NCBI RefSeq assembly: GCF_030758975.1
Contig: NZ_CP132359.1
Location: 4,664,505 to 4,728,504, forward strand
Source: Bosea beijingensis
Lineage (GTDB): Bacteria; Pseudomonadota; Alphaproteobacteria; Rhizobiales; Beijerinckiaceae
Length of the DNA stretch: 64,000 nucleotides
Direction: 5' to 3'
Shown: positions 36,157 through 46,375 of the stretch, piece after piece
Numbering within the stretch: position 1 is the first letter of the stretch
How the letters are laid out: every line of letters starts with the position of its first letter
The notes under the pieces: generated by a model
Seen by the model: only the letters and a program-made list of their open reading frames with translations
Told to the model about the DNA's origin: nothing
Databases searched by the model: none
Made by a program: the position numbers and the translations under genes

Positions 36157-36690
36157 TTACTTCTTCTTGCCTTCCTTGCGGAAGATGAATTCGCCGGCGT
36201 ACTTGACGCCCTTGCCCTTGTAGGGCTCGGGGCCACGATAGTCGCGGATCTCCGCGGCGGTCTGGCCGACGACCTGCTTGTCGATGCCGCTGACGACGAT
36301 CTCCGTCGGCTTCGGCGTCACGATCGCGACACCGGCCGGGATTTCGTAGTCGATGTCGTGGCTGTAGCCGAGCGACAGCTTCAGCACCTTGCCAGCGACG
36401 GCGGCCTTGTAGCCGACGCCGTTGATCTCGAGGCGCTTCTCGAAGCCGGCGGTGGTGCCGATCACGAGGTTGTTGATGCGGGCGCGCGAGGTGCCCCAGA
36501 GCGCACGGGCGCGCTTCGACTGCGAACGCGGCTGGACCGCGATCGCACCGTCCTCCATGGCGACCGAGACGTCCTCGGGAACCTCGAAGGAGAGCTCGCC
36601 CTTGGAGCCCTTGATCTTGACGAGCTGGCCGGTGACCGAGGCAGTGACGCCCGCAGGAACCGAAACCGGCTTCTTACCGATACGAGACAT
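36157..36690 (-). CDS. rplF: 50S ribosomal protein L6
   Basis: A 177-residue L6 with two related alpha/beta domains; [15 protein letters not shown] opens the protein and [25 protein letters not shown] is the conserved C-terminus that contacts the sarcin-ricin loop. Located between rpsH and rplR in the standard order. Confidence 0.98.
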   Translation of the reverse strand: MSRIGKKPVSVPAGVTASVTGQLVKIKGSKGELSFEVPEDVSVAMEDGAIAVQPRSQSKRARALWGTSRARINNLVIGTTAGFEKRLEINGVGYKAAVAGKVLKLSLGYSHDIDYEIPAGVAIVTPKPTEIVVSGIDKQVVGQTAAEIRDYRGPEPYKGKGVKYAGEFIFRKEGKKK

Positions 36691-36728
36691 TTGGATTTCT
36701 CCTGAAAATGAGCGGGGCGCCTGTAAGG

Positions 36729-37127
36729 TCAGAAGACCTTGCAGAGCACTTCGCCGCCCACGTTCTGCTCGCGGGCCACATGATCGGCCATCACGCCACG
36801 CGGGGTCGAGACGATCGTCACGCCAAGGCCATCGGCCACGCGCGGCATGGTCTCGACCGACGAGTAAACGCGGCGGCCGGGCTTCGAAACACGCGAGATC
36901 GACCGGATGACCGGCTGGCCCTCGTGATACTTGAGCTCGATGTCGAACTCGGTCCGGCCGTTGCCGAACTCGGTCTGGCTGTAGCCGCGGATGTAGCCCT
37001 CGGACTGCAGCACGTCGAGCACGCGGGCGCGCAGCTTCGAGCCGGGGGTGGAAACGCGGGACTTGCGACGCATCTGCGCATTGCGGATGCGGGTCAGCAT
37101 ATCGCCGAGCGGATCAATGATTGCCAT
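36729..37127 (-). CDS. rpsH: 30S ribosomal protein S8
   Basis: A 132-residue S8. [18 protein letters not shown] starts the protein and [27 protein letters not shown] C-terminal block ([14 protein letters not shown]) is the 16S rRNA contact. In enterics S8 is the spc operon repressor; I cannot confirm that here. Confidence 0.98.
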   Translation of the reverse strand: MAIIDPLGDMLTRIRNAQMRRKSRVSTPGSKLRARVLDVLQSEGYIRGYSQTEFGNGRTEFDIELKYHEGQPVIRSISRVSKPGRRVYSSVETMPRVADGLGVTIVSTPRGVMADHVAREQNVGGEVLCKVF

Positions 37128-37141
37128 TGTTCCAGTCCTCC

Positions 37142-37447
37142 TTACCAGCTCGATTTCACGAGGCCGGGAACCAGCCCCTTGTTACCGAGCTCACGCAGCG
37201 CGACACGCGACATCTTGAGCTTGCGATAGAACGCGCGCGGACGGCCCGTCACTTCGCAGCGGTTGCGAATGCGGATCTTCGCCGAGTTGCGCGGCAGTTC
37301 GGCCAGCTTCAGGCGGGCGAGGAAACGCTCGTCCATGGGCTGGTTGTCGTCATTGGCGATCGCGAGAAGGCGAGCCCGGCGGCCGGCGAATTTCTTCACC
37401 AGCTTCCTGCGACGCTCGTTGTTCTCGACGGAGCTTTTCTTAGCCAT
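37142..37447 (-). CDS. rpsN: 30S ribosomal protein S14
   Basis: A 101-residue S14 of the zinc-free (C-minus) type: [18 protein letters not shown] and no CxxC pairs. Ends with [11 protein letters not shown] as expected. Between rplE and rpsH. Confidence 0.98.
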   Translation of the reverse strand: MAKKSSVENNERRRKLVKKFAGRRARLLAIANDDNQPMDERFLARLKLAELPRNSAKIRIRNRCEVTGRPRAFYRKLKMSRVALRELGNKGLVPGLVKSSW

Positions 37448-37483
37448 CGATCTCTCCTGGTTTCCGCGTATGAACGCTGAGGT

Positions 37484-38050
37484 TCACTGCCGGAACGGGA
37501 AGTTGAAGTGCTTGAGCAGAGCGCGTGCCTCGTCGTCCGACTTCGCAGTCGTGCAGACGATCACGTCCATGCCCCAGACCTGGTCGACCTTGTCGTAGTT
37601 GATCTCGGGGAACACGATGTGCTCCTTGATCCCGAGCGCGAAATTGCCGCGCCCGTCGAACGACTTGGGGTTGAGGCCCCGGAAGTCGCGCACACGCGGC
37701 AAGGCGATGGTGACGAGCCGGTCGACGAACTCGAACATCTTGGTCTTGCGCAGCGTGACCTTGCAGCCAACCGCCATGTTCTCGCGCAGCTTGAAGCCGG
37801 CGATGGCGAGGCGGGACTTGGTGATGACCGGCTTCTGACCGGCGATCATGGCGAGGTCGCCGGCGGCGTTGTCGACCTTCTTGCGGTCGGCAGTCGCTTC
37901 GCCAACGCCCATGTTGATGACGATCTTCTCGATCGTCGGCACTTCCATGACGTTCTTGTAGCCGAATTCGGCGATCATCGCGGGACGAACGACGTCCTCG
38001 TAATGCTTCTTCATGCGCGGCGAGAGAGCCGCCTGCTGAGCCTCAGCCAT
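37484..38050 (-). CDS. rplE: 50S ribosomal protein L5
   Basis: A 188-residue L5 that binds 5S rRNA and bridges to S13. Conserved blocks are [39 protein letters not shown] and [21 protein letters not shown]. The start at 38050 overlaps the end of rplX by 8 bp, indicating coupling. Confidence 0.98.
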   Translation of the reverse strand: MAEAQQAALSPRMKKHYEDVVRPAMIAEFGYKNVMEVPTIEKIVINMGVGEATADRKKVDNAAGDLAMIAGQKPVITKSRLAIAGFKLRENMAVGCKVTLRKTKMFEFVDRLVTIALPRVRDFRGLNPKSFDGRGNFALGIKEHIVFPEINYDKVDQVWGMDVIVCTTAKSDDEARALLKHFNFPFRQ

Positions 38051-38360
38051 CGATCAGATCCCCCGAACGCTTGGCGAAACGAACCTTGCGGCCGTCATCG
38101 AGCACCTTGAAACCGACGCGGGTGGCCTTGCCATCCTTCGGATCGGCAATGGCGATGTTCGACAGGTCGATCGTCGCTTCCTTGCTGATGATGCCGCCCT
38201 CGGACTGCGCGGACTGCTTGGTGTGGCGCTTCACCAGGTTGACGCCACGAACGACCGCACGGCCATCCTTCGGCAGAACCTGGAGCACTTCACCCGCCTT
38301 GCCCTTGTCGCGGCCGGCAAGCACGACGACCTTGTCGCCCTTCTTGATCTTAGCAGCCAT
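38043..38360 (-). CDS. rplX: 50S ribosomal protein L24
   Basis: A 105-residue L24 with KOW motif [24 protein letters not shown] 38360 is chosen as it overlaps the rplN stop (TGATG) and opens the standard [11 protein letters not shown] sequence. Overlaps rplE by 8 bp. Confidence 0.97.
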   Translation of the reverse strand: MAAKIKKGDKVVVLAGRDKGKAGEVLQVLPKDGRAVVRGVNLVKRHTKQSAQSEGGIISKEATIDLSNIAIADPKDGKATRVGFKVLDDGRKVRFAKRSGDLIDG

Positions 38361-38728
38361 CACAGCACCTCCGGCGCCAGCGAGATGATCTTCATGTGGT
38401 TCTTGGCGCGCAGCTCGCGCGGAACCGGTCCGAAGATACGCGTGCCGACCGGCTCCTTCTGGTTGTTGATCAGCACGGCCGCATTGCGGTCGAAGCGGAT
38501 CACCGAACCGTCCTGGCGCTTGACGTCCTTGGCGGTGCGAACGACGACCGCCTTCATGACGTCGCCCTTCTTCACGCGACCGCGCGGAATGGCTTCCTTG
38601 ATCGAAACGACGATGATGTCGCCGACACCGGCGTACTTGCGCTTCGACCCGCCGAGAACCTTGATGCACATCACGCGACGCGCGCCGGAATTGTCGGCGA
38701 CGTCGAGATTCGTCTGCACCTGGATCAT
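38360..38728 (-). CDS. rplN: 50S ribosomal protein L14
   Basis: A 122-residue L14 with [27 protein letters not shown] at the N-terminus and [25 protein letters not shown] at the end, both invariant. Contacts 16S helix 14 across the subunit interface. It is preceded by a 209-bp gap containing a repeat, unlike the usual tight rpsQ-rplN spacing. Confidence 0.98.
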   Translation of the reverse strand: MIQVQTNLDVADNSGARRVMCIKVLGGSKRKYAGVGDIIVVSIKEAIPRGRVKKGDVMKAVVVRTAKDVKRQDGSVIRFDRNAAVLINNQKEPVGTRIFGPVPRELRAKNHMKIISLAPEVL

Positions 38729-38841
38729 GGCCTTGATCCTTCCAATCTGTGTATCAGCGCGGTTTCCCGGACCGCATCAGTGCCATCCGGGACTACGACT
38801 GACGGGGGTCGATCGCCCCCTGGCCTCAAACAAAACACGAT

Positions 38842-38868
38842 CCGCAAAAGTGGTTTCCACCTTTGCGG
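38842..38868. repeat. Palindromic element, copy C (single hairpin)
   Basis: CCGCAAAAGTGG (38842-38853) pairs with CCACCTTTGCGG (38857-38868) at 11 of 12 positions with a TTT loop. This matches the AAAAGTGG/CCACTTTT core of copies A, B and D, but the companion hairpin is absent. Located in the 209-bp gap between rpsQ and rplN. Confidence 0.8.
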
Positions 38869-38937
38869 AGAAACATGTCCGGCTTCTTTCCTGCCCCGCC
38901 CTGCCCCTGATTCGGGGCCGGGCGAAGCCGTCTCGAA

Positions 38938-39180
38938 TCACGCCTTGGGGGCGTCTTCGAGCACAACCCAGCTTTTCAGCTTGGAAATCGGCTTGGACTC
39001 CTCGATCCAAACCGTGTCGCCGACCTTGAACGAACCCGCCTCGTCATGGGCGTGATAGTTCTTCGTGCGGCGCACCGTCTTCTTGAGCAGCGGGTGCGTA
39101 TAACGCCGCTCGACCTTGACCACAACAGTTTTGTTCTGCTTGTCGCTGACGACGACGCCCTGCAGTACGCGCTTAGGCAT
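38938..39180 (-). CDS. rpsQ: 30S ribosomal protein S17
   Basis: An 80-residue S17 with an OB fold: [28 protein letters not shown] and [19 protein letters not shown] are typical. Follows rpmC by 10 bp. Confidence 0.97.
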   Translation of the reverse strand: MPKRVLQGVVVSDKQNKTVVVKVERRYTHPLLKKTVRRTKNYHAHDEAGSFKVGDTVWIEESKPISKLKSWVVLEDAPKA

Positions 39181-39190
39181 TATTCTCTCC

Positions 39191-39403
39191 TCACGCGCTC
39201 GCCGCGACGGTCTTCGACCGCTGCAGCGTCTTGATGCGGGCGATGTCCTTGCGCACTTCGGTGACGCGCGCGGTGTTCTCGAGCTGCCCGGTGGCCTTCT
39301 GGAAGCGCAGGTTGAACTGCTCCTTCTTGAGCTTCAGGAGCTCGTCCTGGAGCTGGTCCGTGCTCATGGACTTCAGGTCGGACTGACGCTGAGTGATTTT
39401 CAT
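39191..39403 (-). CDS. rpmC: 50S ribosomal protein L29
   Basis: A 70-residue L29, two long helices with [21 protein letters not shown]. Located at the tunnel exit near L23. Between rplP and rpsQ. Confidence 0.97.
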   Translation of the reverse strand: MKITQRQSDLKSMSTDQLQDELLKLKKEQFNLRFQKATGQLENTARVTEVRKDIARIKTLQRSKTVAASA

Positions 39404-39414
39404 GTCGGCCTCCC

Positions 39415-39828
39415 TTACTCGGCAATGCGCTGGATGAAGCGGGTCTTGATCGGCAGCTTGGCGGCGCCGAGACGGAGCGCCTCGCGGGCGATCTCCTCGG
39501 ACACGCCGTCGAGCTCGAACATGATCCGGCCCGGCTTGACCTTGGCCGCCCAGAACTCGGGCGAACCCTTGCCCTTACCCATGCGGACTTCGGTCGGCTT
39601 CTTGGAAACCGGCACGTCGGGGAACACGCGGATCCAGACACGGCCGACGCGCTTCATGGCGCGGGTGATCGCGCGGCGGGCCGCCTCGATCTGCCGGGCG
39701 GTGACGCGCTCGGGCTCCTGGGCCTTCAGGCCGAACTGGCCGAAGTTGAGGTCCGTGCCGCCCTTGGCGACGCCGGAGATGCGTCCCTTGAACTGCTTGC
39801 GGAACTTGGTGCGTTTTGGTTGCAGCAT
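39415..39828 (-). CDS. rplP: 50S ribosomal protein L16
   Basis: A 137-residue L16: [18 protein letters not shown] at the start, [28 protein letters not shown] in the centre. Near the A-site tRNA elbow. Between rpsC and rpmC. Confidence 0.98.
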   Translation of the reverse strand: MLQPKRTKFRKQFKGRISGVAKGGTDLNFGQFGLKAQEPERVTARQIEAARRAITRAMKRVGRVWIRVFPDVPVSKKPTEVRMGKGKGSPEFWAAKVKPGRIMFELDGVSEEIAREALRLGAAKLPIKTRFIQRIAE

Positions 39829-39846
39829 GGCTCTTCTCGATCAGCC

Positions 39847-40578
39847 TTACGCAGCCTGCTCGCGACGATCGCGATCGCGGTGATCACGGTCACGACCGCC
39901 GGAGCGGCCGCCCTCGTCGGAGAGGCGCTTGTCCTGGGCCATCGGGTCGTGTTCCAGGATCTCGCCCTTGAAGATCCAGACCTTGATGCCGCACGTCCCG
40001 TAGGTCGTGAAAGCGGTGGCGACGCCGTAATCGACGTCGGCGCGCAGCGTATGCAGCGGCACGCGGCCCTCACGGTACCATTCGAGGCGGGCGATCTCGG
40101 CGCCGCCGAGACGGCCCGAGCAGTTGATGCGGATGCCCTCGGCGCCCAGGCGCATCGCCGACTGCACGGCGCGCTTCATGGCGCGACGGAAGGCGACGCG
40201 GCGCTCGAGCTGCTGGGCGATCGAGTCGGCGACCAGCGTCGCGTCGATCTCGGGCTTGCGCACCTCGACGATGTTGATCGTCACATCGGCCTTGGTGAGC
40301 TTCGAGACTTCCTTGCGGAGCTTCTCGATGTCGGCACCCTTCTTGCCGATCACCACGCCCGGACGAGCCGAGTGGATGGTGACGCGGCACTTCCTGTGCG
40401 GACGCTCGATGATGATCTTCGAGACAGCGGCCTGCTTCAGCAGCTTCATGAGCGCGGCGCGGATGGCCATGTCTTCATGCAGCAGCTTGCCGTACTCGCC
40501 CTTGTTGGCGAACCAACGCGAGTCCCAGGTACGGTTGATGCCGAGGCGAAGGCCGATCGGATTGATTTTCTGACCCAT
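39847..40578 (-). CDS. rpsC: 30S ribosomal protein S3
   Basis: A 243-residue S3 with a KH domain ([23 protein letters not shown]) and the C-terminal domain that forms part of the mRNA entry tunnel. [23 protein letters not shown] is typical. The C-terminus carries an Arg/Asp/Gly-rich tail ([19 protein letters not shown]). Confidence 0.98.
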   Translation of the reverse strand: MGQKINPIGLRLGINRTWDSRWFANKGEYGKLLHEDMAIRAALMKLLKQAAVSKIIIERPHRKCRVTIHSARPGVVIGKKGADIEKLRKEVSKLTKADVTINIVEVRKPEIDATLVADSIAQQLERRVAFRRAMKRAVQSAMRLGAEGIRINCSGRLGGAEIARLEWYREGRVPLHTLRADVDYGVATAFTTYGTCGIKVWIFKGEILEHDPMAQDKRLSDEGGRSGGRDRDHRDRDRREQAA

Positions 40579-40588
40579 CGTTCTCTCC

Positions 40589-40972
40589 TCAGGCCTTCGC
40601 AGCCTGCACTTCGCGCACCACGATCGTGATGTTCGAGAACGGCTTCAGGATACGGGCGCCACGGCCGCGGGCGCGGGCGTGGAAGCGCTTCATGACGAGC
40701 GCCTTGCCGACGAAGGCCTGTGCCACGACGAGATCGTCGACGTCGAGATCATGATTGTTCTCGGCGTTGGCGATCGCGCTCTGCAGGCACTTGCGCACGT
40801 CGAGCGAGATCCGCTTGCGCGAGAACTCGAGATCGGCGAGCGCGGTCGCGACCTTCTTGCCACGGATGAGCTGAGCGACGAGGTTCAGCTTCTGCGGCGA
40901 GACGCGAAGGTTGCGAGCGATCGCAGTGGCTTCGTTCTCGGGCAGCGCACGGGGGGCGGATGCTTTACCCAT
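40589..40972 (-). CDS. rplV: 50S ribosomal protein L22
   Basis: A 127-residue L22. [22 protein letters not shown] and the hairpin region [29 protein letters not shown], which lines the peptide exit tunnel, are conserved. Four bp from rpsS. Confidence 0.98.
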   Translation of the reverse strand: MGKASAPRALPENEATAIARNLRVSPQKLNLVAQLIRGKKVATALADLEFSRKRISLDVRKCLQSAIANAENNHDLDVDDLVVAQAFVGKALVMKRFHARARGRGARILKPFSNITIVVREVQAAKA

Positions 40973-40975
40973 GGC

Positions 40976-41254
40976 TTACTTCCTCTTCGCCTTCTTGTCG
41001 GCAGCGTGGCCGTGGAAGGTGCGCGTCGGCGAGAACTCGCCGAACTTGTGGCCCACCATCTCTTCGGACACGGACACCGGCACATGCTTATGGCCGTTGT
41101 AGACGCCGAACGTCAGACCGACGAACTGCGGCAGGATCGTGGAGCGACGGCTCCAGATCTTGATAACTTCATTACGGGCAGAGGTCCTGGCGACCTCGGC
41201 CTTCTTCAGGAGGTATCCGTCGACGAACGGACCTTTCCAAAGCGAACGCGCCAT
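40976..41254 (-). CDS. rpsS: 30S ribosomal protein S19
   Basis: A 92-residue S19: [19 protein letters not shown] starts it and [26 protein letters not shown] ends it. Forms a complex with S13 in the 30S head. Between rplB and rplV. Confidence 0.98.
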   Translation of the reverse strand: MARSLWKGPFVDGYLLKKAEVARTSARNEVIKIWSRRSTILPQFVGLTFGVYNGHKHVPVSVSEEMVGHKFGEFSPTRTFHGHAADKKAKRK

Positions 41255-41262
41255 GACGGACC

Positions 41263-42105
41263 TCAGTTCTTCTTCTTGCGGGCGTGACGGCTCGACACGA
41301 TGAACGTATCGGTCCGCTTGTTCGAGCGGGTCTTCTTACCCTTGGTCGGCAGACCCCAGGGCGTGACCGGATGACGGCCACCCGAGGTCCGGCCTTCACC
41401 ACCGCCGTGCGGATGGTCGACCGGGTTCATCGAGACGCCGCGGTTATGCGGACGGCGGCCGAGCCAGCGCGAACGACCAGCCTTGCCGTCGTTCCGGTTC
41501 ATGTGATCCGGGTTCGAGACGGCGCCGACGGTGGCATAGCACAGGCCCGAGATCAGGCGCTGCTCGCCCGAGTTCAGGCGGACGATGACGTAACCCTGGT
41601 CGCGACCGACGATCTGGGCGTAGTTGCCGGCCGAACGGGCGAGTGCGCCGCCCTTGCCGATCTTCAGCTCGACATTGTGGACGATCGTGCCGATCGGCAG
41701 CGCGCCCATCGGGGCCGCGTTGCCGGGCTTCACGTCGACCGAGTCACCCGCGAGGACCGTGTCGCCGACAGCCAGGCGCTGCGGCGCCAGGATGTAGGAG
41801 AGCTCGCCGTCCTGATACTTGATCAGGGCGATGAAGGCCGTGCGGTTCGGATCGTACTCGATCCGCTCGACGGTCGCCGGGATGCCGGCCTTGCCGCGAC
41901 GCTTGAAGTCGATGAGACGCAGCGTGCGCTTGTGGCCACCGCCGCGGAAGCGGACGGTGATGCGACCGAGGTTGTTGCGACCGCCCGATGACGACTTGCC
42001 CTCGGTCAGGGTCTTGACCGGCTTGCCCTTGTAGAGCTCGCTGCGGTCGACGATCACGAGCTGGCGAAGGCTCGGCGTGATCGGCTTGAAGTTCTTCAAA
42101 GCCAT
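41263..42105 (-). CDS. rplB: 50S ribosomal protein L2
   Basis: A 280-residue L2, essential for peptidyl transferase centre assembly. [24 protein letters not shown] starts it, and the C-terminal [25 protein letters not shown] holds the conserved His residues near the active site. Between rplW and rpsS. Confidence 0.98.
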   Translation of the reverse strand: MALKNFKPITPSLRQLVIVDRSELYKGKPVKTLTEGKSSSGGRNNLGRITVRFRGGGHKRTLRLIDFKRRGKAGIPATVERIEYDPNRTAFIALIKYQDGELSYILAPQRLAVGDTVLAGDSVDVKPGNAAPMGALPIGTIVHNVELKIGKGGALARSAGNYAQIVGRDQGYVIVRLNSGEQRLISGLCYATVGAVSNPDHMNRNDGKAGRSRWLGRRPHNRGVSMNPVDHPHGGGEGRTSGGRHPVTPWGLPTKGKKTRSNKRTDTFIVSSRHARKKKN

Positions 42106-42115
42106 GATGATTTCC

Positions 42116-42427
42116 TCACAGGCCCGTGGTCACGTCGATGGAGTGGCCCTCTTCGAGGGTCACGACCGCCTTCTTGACGTCCGAACGCTGGCCGGGACGG
42201 CCACGGAACATCTTGACCTTGCCCTCGGTGACGATCGTGTTGACGCTCTTCACCTTGACGTCGAAGAGCTTCTCGATCGCCGCCTTGATCTGCGGCTTCG
42301 TTGCGGTCTTGGCAACCTTGAAGACGACCTTGTTGTGCTCGGAGAGCATCGTCGCCTTCTCGGTGATGACCGGCGCCACGATCACATCGTAGTGGCGCGG
42401 GTCGAGGTTCTTGGCGGACTGGCTCAT
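42116..42427 (-). CDS. rplW: 50S ribosomal protein L23
   Basis: A 103-residue L23 at the tunnel exit, docking site for trigger factor and [29 protein letters not shown] and [18 protein letters not shown] are typical. Its start overlaps the rplD stop by 4 bp (ATGA). Confidence 0.97.
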   Translation of the reverse strand: MSQSAKNLDPRHYDVIVAPVITEKATMLSEHNKVVFKVAKTATKPQIKAAIEKLFDVKVKSVNTIVTEGKVKMFRGRPGQRSDVKKAVVTLEEGHSIDVTTGL

Positions 42428-43044
42428 TTGAAGCGCGCCTCCAGCGCATCGACGGCCGCGCGCGTCAGGACGAGCTTGTCGCGACGCAGGATGTCGTAAA
42501 CGTTGATGCCCTGGACCGGCAGCACGTCGACATTCGGGATCGAGCGAGCGGCCAGGCCGAAGTTGGTATCGATCTCGGCGCCGCCGATGATCAGCGCGCT
42601 CGACAGGTCGAGCTTGCCGAAATGGCCGAGCAGCACCTTGGTCTTCGGCTCGGAGAGCTTGGCATCGTCGATCACGATGATGCCGGCATCCTTCGCCTTG
42701 GCCGAGAGAGCGTGGCGCAGAGCCAGCGCACGGACCTTCTTGGGAAGATCATGGCCGTGGTCGCGCAGGACCGGGCCGAAGGCCTTGCCGCCGCCGCGGA
42801 ACTGCGGAGCCGAAGCCGCGCCGTGGCGAGCGCCGCCGGTGCCCTTCTGCTTGTAGATCTTCTTGCGGGTGCGATCGACTTCCGAGCGGCCCTTGGACTT
42901 GTGGGTCCCGGCGCGGCGCTTGGCGAGCTGATAGCGGACCATGCGGGCGAGTAGATCGGCGCGCGGCTCGAGGCCGAACACCTCGTCCGACAGCTCGACC
43001 GAACCGGCCGACTTGCCTTCAAGAGTGGTGATATCAAACTTCAT
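42424..43044 (-). CDS. rplD: 50S ribosomal protein L4
   Basis: A 206-residue L4 with the tunnel loop [42 protein letters not shown] 43044 is used, overlapping the rplC stop as TGATG, with GAGGAG upstream; the GTG one codon earlier is less likely. L4 autoregulates S10 operons in enterics, not tested here. Confidence 0.97.
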   Translation of the reverse strand: MKFDITTLEGKSAGSVELSDEVFGLEPRADLLARMVRYQLAKRRAGTHKSKGRSEVDRTRKKIYKQKGTGGARHGAASAPQFRGGGKAFGPVLRDHGHDLPKKVRALALRHALSAKAKDAGIIVIDDAKLSEPKTKVLLGHFGKLDLSSALIIGGAEIDTNFGLAARSIPNVDVLPVQGINVYDILRRDKLVLTRAAVDALEARFK

Positions 43045-43772
43045 CACGCGTTCTCCTCAGCCTGGGCCGCAGGAGCCTCTTCCGCCTTGCCCTCGCCGGA
43101 AACCTTGAACTTGCCCGGCAGCGGCGCATCCTTCGGCAGGGCGCGCTTGACGGCGTCACGGACGTGGATCCAGCCGCCGGCGACGCCGGGGACGGCGCCC
43201 TCGACGAGGATCAGGCCGCGCTCGGCATCCGTCTGGACGACGCGCAGGTTCTGCGTGGTGACGCGCTCGGCGCCGAGATGGCCCGGCATCTTCTTGTTCT
43301 TGAAGGTCTTGCCCGGGTCCTGACGGCCACCGGTCGAACCGATCGAGCGATGCGAGACCGACACGCCGTGCGTGGCGCGCAGACCGCCGAAGTTCCAGCG
43401 CTTCATACCGCCGGCGAAACCCTTACCGGTGGTGGTGCCGGAGACATCGACGAACTGGCCGACGACGAAGTGGTCCGCGGTCAGCTCGGCGCCAACGGGG
43501 ATCAGCGCGTCGTTGCTGACGCGGAACTCGACCACCTTGCGCTTCGGCTCGACCTTGGCGACCGCGAAATGACCGCGCTCAGCCTTCGAGACATTCTTCA
43601 CCTTCGCCTGGCCAGAGCCGAGCTGCACGGCCACATAGCCGTTCTTCTCGATCGTGCGATGCGCGACGACCTGGCAGTTGTCGAGCTTCAGCACGGTGAC
43701 CGGGATGTGCTCGCCGGCATCCGTGAAGATGCGGGTCATCCCGACTTTCTGTGCAATCACACCGGAACGCAT
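43044..43772 (-). CDS. rplC: 50S ribosomal protein L3
   Basis: A 242-residue L3. [19 protein letters not shown] begins it, and the loop [33 protein letters not shown] reaches toward the peptidyl transferase centre. The C-terminus has an Ala/Glu-rich extension. Sixty-nine bp separate it from rpsJ. Confidence 0.98.
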   Translation of the reverse strand: MRSGVIAQKVGMTRIFTDAGEHIPVTVLKLDNCQVVAHRTIEKNGYVAVQLGSGQAKVKNVSKAERGHFAVAKVEPKRKVVEFRVSNDALIPVGAELTADHFVVGQFVDVSGTTTGKGFAGGMKRWNFGGLRATHGVSVSHRSIGSTGGRQDPGKTFKNKKMPGHLGAERVTTQNLRVVQTDAERGLILVEGAVPGVAGGWIHVRDAVKRALPKDAPLPGKFKVSGEGKAEEAPAAQAEENA

Positions 43773-43841
43773 CGGTGCATACCTTCCTTTGGGGTCATGT
43801 CCATCCGGGTTCGCCGGAAACAGAGGACCCGTTTAATCGGA

Positions 43842-44150
<309 letters not shown>

Positions 44151-44174
44151 GGTCTTAGTTCTCCGTGACGTGAG

Positions 44175-44204
44175 AAAAGGCAAAGGCCCCGAAGGGCCCT
44201 TGCC
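44175..44204 (-). terminator. Hairpin between tuf remnant and rpsJ
   Basis: An 11-bp stem with one mismatch, GGCAAAGGCCC (44179-44189)/GGGCCCTTGCC (44194-44204), CGAA loop. On the minus strand it is followed by TTTTC. It fits a terminator or attenuator after tuf and ahead of the S10 operon. Confidence 0.7.
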
Positions 44205-44219
44205 CCTCACGCAAACGCG

Positions 44220-44306
44220 TTACGCGATGATCGAGGCGACGACGCCGGCGCCGACGGTGCGACCGCCTTCGCGGATGGCGAAGCGCAGCTTCTCTTCCAT
44301 CGCGAG
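44220..44306 (-). pseudogene. tuf: 3' remnant of tuf (elongation factor Tu)
   Basis: Only the last ~28 codons are present: [27 protein letters not shown] then TAA, the invariant C-terminal end of EF-Tu domain 3. The reading frame continues upstream, but the sequence before AMEEKL is no longer EF-Tu (LADG in place of the usual LIAPI). The position is right for tuf, which normally precedes rpsJ. Either a truncated copy left by rearrangement or the edge of an assembly join. Confidence 0.85.
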
Positions 44307-44522
44307 GCCATCGGCCAGACGGCTTACGCCCAGCCGGCAACGGCGCCCCGCGCGGTCAAGGCGCCGCTGCGGGCGGCGGCAAGCCAGGCGGCTACGGCAT
44401 CCGACGAACCCGCACGCCTGCGACGCCTCGCCGAGGCGGCCTTCGTCCAATCCCGCTCTGCACCCGCCCCGCGCAAGGTCGCCAATGGCCGCGTGCAGGA
44501 CGCCGGCTGGGAAGAGTTCTGA
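44307..44522 (+). pseudogene. 3' fragment of a methyl-accepting chemotaxis protein (tentative)
   Basis: An open frame of about 70 codons runs to TGA 44520-44522 with an Ala/Pro/Arg-rich linker ([29 protein letters not shown]) and ends in DAGWEEF. A flexible linker ending in a WxxF pentapeptide is the CheR-docking tail of many chemoreceptors. The body of the receptor is missing: the sequence changes to the tuf remnant at about 44306. Family identification rests only on the tail. Confidence 0.5.
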
Positions 44523-44558
44523 GGCAATTGCGTCAGGAATGACATGGCCTGAATATCG

Positions 44559-44590
44559 AAACGGCGCCCTCTCGGGCGCCGTTTGCGCTT
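44559..44590. terminator. Terminator between chemoreceptor tail and acyl-CoA synthetase
   Basis: A perfect 11-bp stem AAACGGCGCCC (44559-44569)/GGGCGCCGTTT (44574-44584) with a TCTC loop. It lies between two convergent stops, 37 bp after the plus-strand stop, and is A-rich on the left and T-rich on the right, so it may work both ways. Confidence 0.75.
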
Positions 44591-44615
44591 CCAGCCACTG
44601 GAGCTGTTCAGCCCC

Positions 44616-46241
44616 TCACCCCGGCAGCCGGTAGTCCCTGAACATCTCGCGCAGCTTCGTCTTCTGGATCTTGCCCGTCGCCGTATGCGGGATCGCCTCG
44701 ACCAGCACGACATCGTCCGGCAGCCACCATTTCGCGATCTTTCCGGTCATGAAGGCGAGCATCTCGTCCTTGCCCGGCGTGCGACCGGGCTTCGGCACGA
44801 TGACCAGCAACGGCCGCTCGTCCCATTTCGGATGGGTGACGCCGATCACCGCCGCTTCCGCGACATCGGGATGACCGACCGCGAGGTTCTCCAGATCGAT
44901 CGAGGAAATCCATTCGCCGCCGGACTTGATCACGTCCTTCGAGCGGTCGGTGACCTGCATGTAGCCGGCGGGATCGATGGTCGCGACATCGCCGGTATCG
45001 AAGAAGCCGTGGTCGTCGAGGATCCCGTCCTCATTGCGGTAATAGGCGCCCGCGACGGCAGGCCCACGCACCTTGAGCCGGCCAAAGGTCCTGCCGTCCC
45101 AGGGCAGGTCGGCGCCGGCATCGTCGGTCAAGCGGAACTCGACCGTAAAGGGCGGGTGACCCTGCTTGACCTTGAGATCGTAAAGCGCGTCGCCTTCCAG
45201 CCCCTGATAGACGGGCTTCAGCGAGCAGAAGGAGCCGAGCGGGCTCATCTCGGTCATGCCCCAGGCATGGGCGACGTCGACGCCGTATTTGCGCTCGAAG
45301 ATCTCGGTCATCGCGCGCGGGCAGGCCGAGCCGCCGATGACGACGCGCTTCAGGGTCGAGAGCTTGCCGTCCGTCGCTTCCAGATGCTGCAGAAGGCCGA
45401 GCCAGACCGTCGGCACGGCCGCCGTCATGGTCACGCCCTCCTCCTCCAGCAATTGATGCAGCGAGGGACCGTCGAGCTTGGCGCCCGGCATGACCAGCTT
45501 GGCGCCGGTCATCGGGGCGGAATAGGCCAGCGACCAGCTATTGGCGTGGAACAGCGGCACGACCGGCAGCACCGTGTCGCGCGCCGACAGGCCCATGAAA
45601 TCCGGCGCGGCGCAGGCCAGCGCATGCAGCACGTTCGAGCGATGCGAATAGAGCACGCCCTTCGGCCCGCCGGTCGTGCCCGAGGTGTAGCAGAGCCCGG
45701 CCGCGGTGTTCTCGTCGAAGCGGCCCCAGGCGAAATCATCGTCGACTTCGGCCAGCCAGTCCTCATAGGCTATGGCGCCCTTCAGGCTCGTCTGCGGCAT
45801 ATGCGCGGTGTCGGTGAGCACGACATAGCGCTCGATCGTCGGCAGCTTGTCCTGGATCGCCTCGATCATCGGCACGAAGGTCAGGTCGAGGAAGAGCATG
45901 CGGTCTTCCGCATGACCGACGATCCAGGCGATCTGCTCCGGGAACAGGCGCGGATTGACCGTATGCGTGATCGCACCGATGCCGCTGATGCCGTACCAGA
46001 GCTCGAGATGGCGGTCGGTGTTCCAGGCGAGCGTCGCGATCCTGTCCCCCAGCGCGATGCCCTCGCGCTGCAGGCGCTTCGCCACCTTCAGGGCCCGGCT
46101 ACGAATCTCGACATAGCTGCGTCGTCGGAGCGCCCCATCCTCGACGGCGCGACTCACCACCTCGCGACTGCCGTGCTGGACGGCGGCGTGGTCGATGATG
46201 CGGTGGAGCAGAAGGGGCCAATCTTGCATCAGGCCGAGCAT
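44616..46241 (-). CDS. Fatty-acyl-CoA synthetase (AMP-binding, DmdB-like)
   Basis: A 541-residue ANL-superfamily ligase activating a carboxylic acid via acyl-AMP to acyl-CoA. Motifs: P-loop YTSGTTGGPKG, WGMTEMSPLG, FFDTGDVATIDPAGYMQVTDRSKDVIKSGGEWIS and the catalytic Lys region HTATGKIQKTKLRE. The N-terminus MLGLMQDWPLLLHRI resembles medium/long-chain and 3-methylmercaptopropionate CoA ligases. Substrate is unclear. Divergent from the MarR gene, which may regulate it. Confidence 0.88.
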   Translation of the reverse strand: MLGLMQDWPLLLHRIIDHAAVQHGSREVVSRAVEDGALRRRSYVEIRSRALKVAKRLQREGIALGDRIATLAWNTDRHLELWYGISGIGAITHTVNPRLFPEQIAWIVGHAEDRMLFLDLTFVPMIEAIQDKLPTIERYVVLTDTAHMPQTSLKGAIAYEDWLAEVDDDFAWGRFDENTAAGLCYTSGTTGGPKGVLYSHRSNVLHALACAAPDFMGLSARDTVLPVVPLFHANSWSLAYSAPMTGAKLVMPGAKLDGPSLHQLLEEEGVTMTAAVPTVWLGLLQHLEATDGKLSTLKRVVIGGSACPRAMTEIFERKYGVDVAHAWGMTEMSPLGSFCSLKPVYQGLEGDALYDLKVKQGHPPFTVEFRLTDDAGADLPWDGRTFGRLKVRGPAVAGAYYRNEDGILDDHGFFDTGDVATIDPAGYMQVTDRSKDVIKSGGEWISSIDLENLAVGHPDVAEAAVIGVTHPKWDERPLLVIVPKPGRTPGKDEMLAFMTGKIAKWWLPDDVVLVEAIPHTATGKIQKTKLREMFRDYRLPG

Positions 46242-46375
46242 GCGCTTGTCCTCCGAGATCGTGTGTTGGTGAGGATAGCGACGGGCTCCCGCGAAAGGGA
46301 AGTCATCCCATCGAAGGCTCGCCTGCGCGCACGAGATGGTTTAGGCCTGATCCTTCAAGAGCGGGGGGAAGCGCC

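Noticed and set aside
44220..44450. A 76-residue hypothetical protein overlapping the tuf remnant
   Set aside because: Only its last ~28 residues are recognisable, as EF-Tu. The rest is antisense to the chemoreceptor-like frame.
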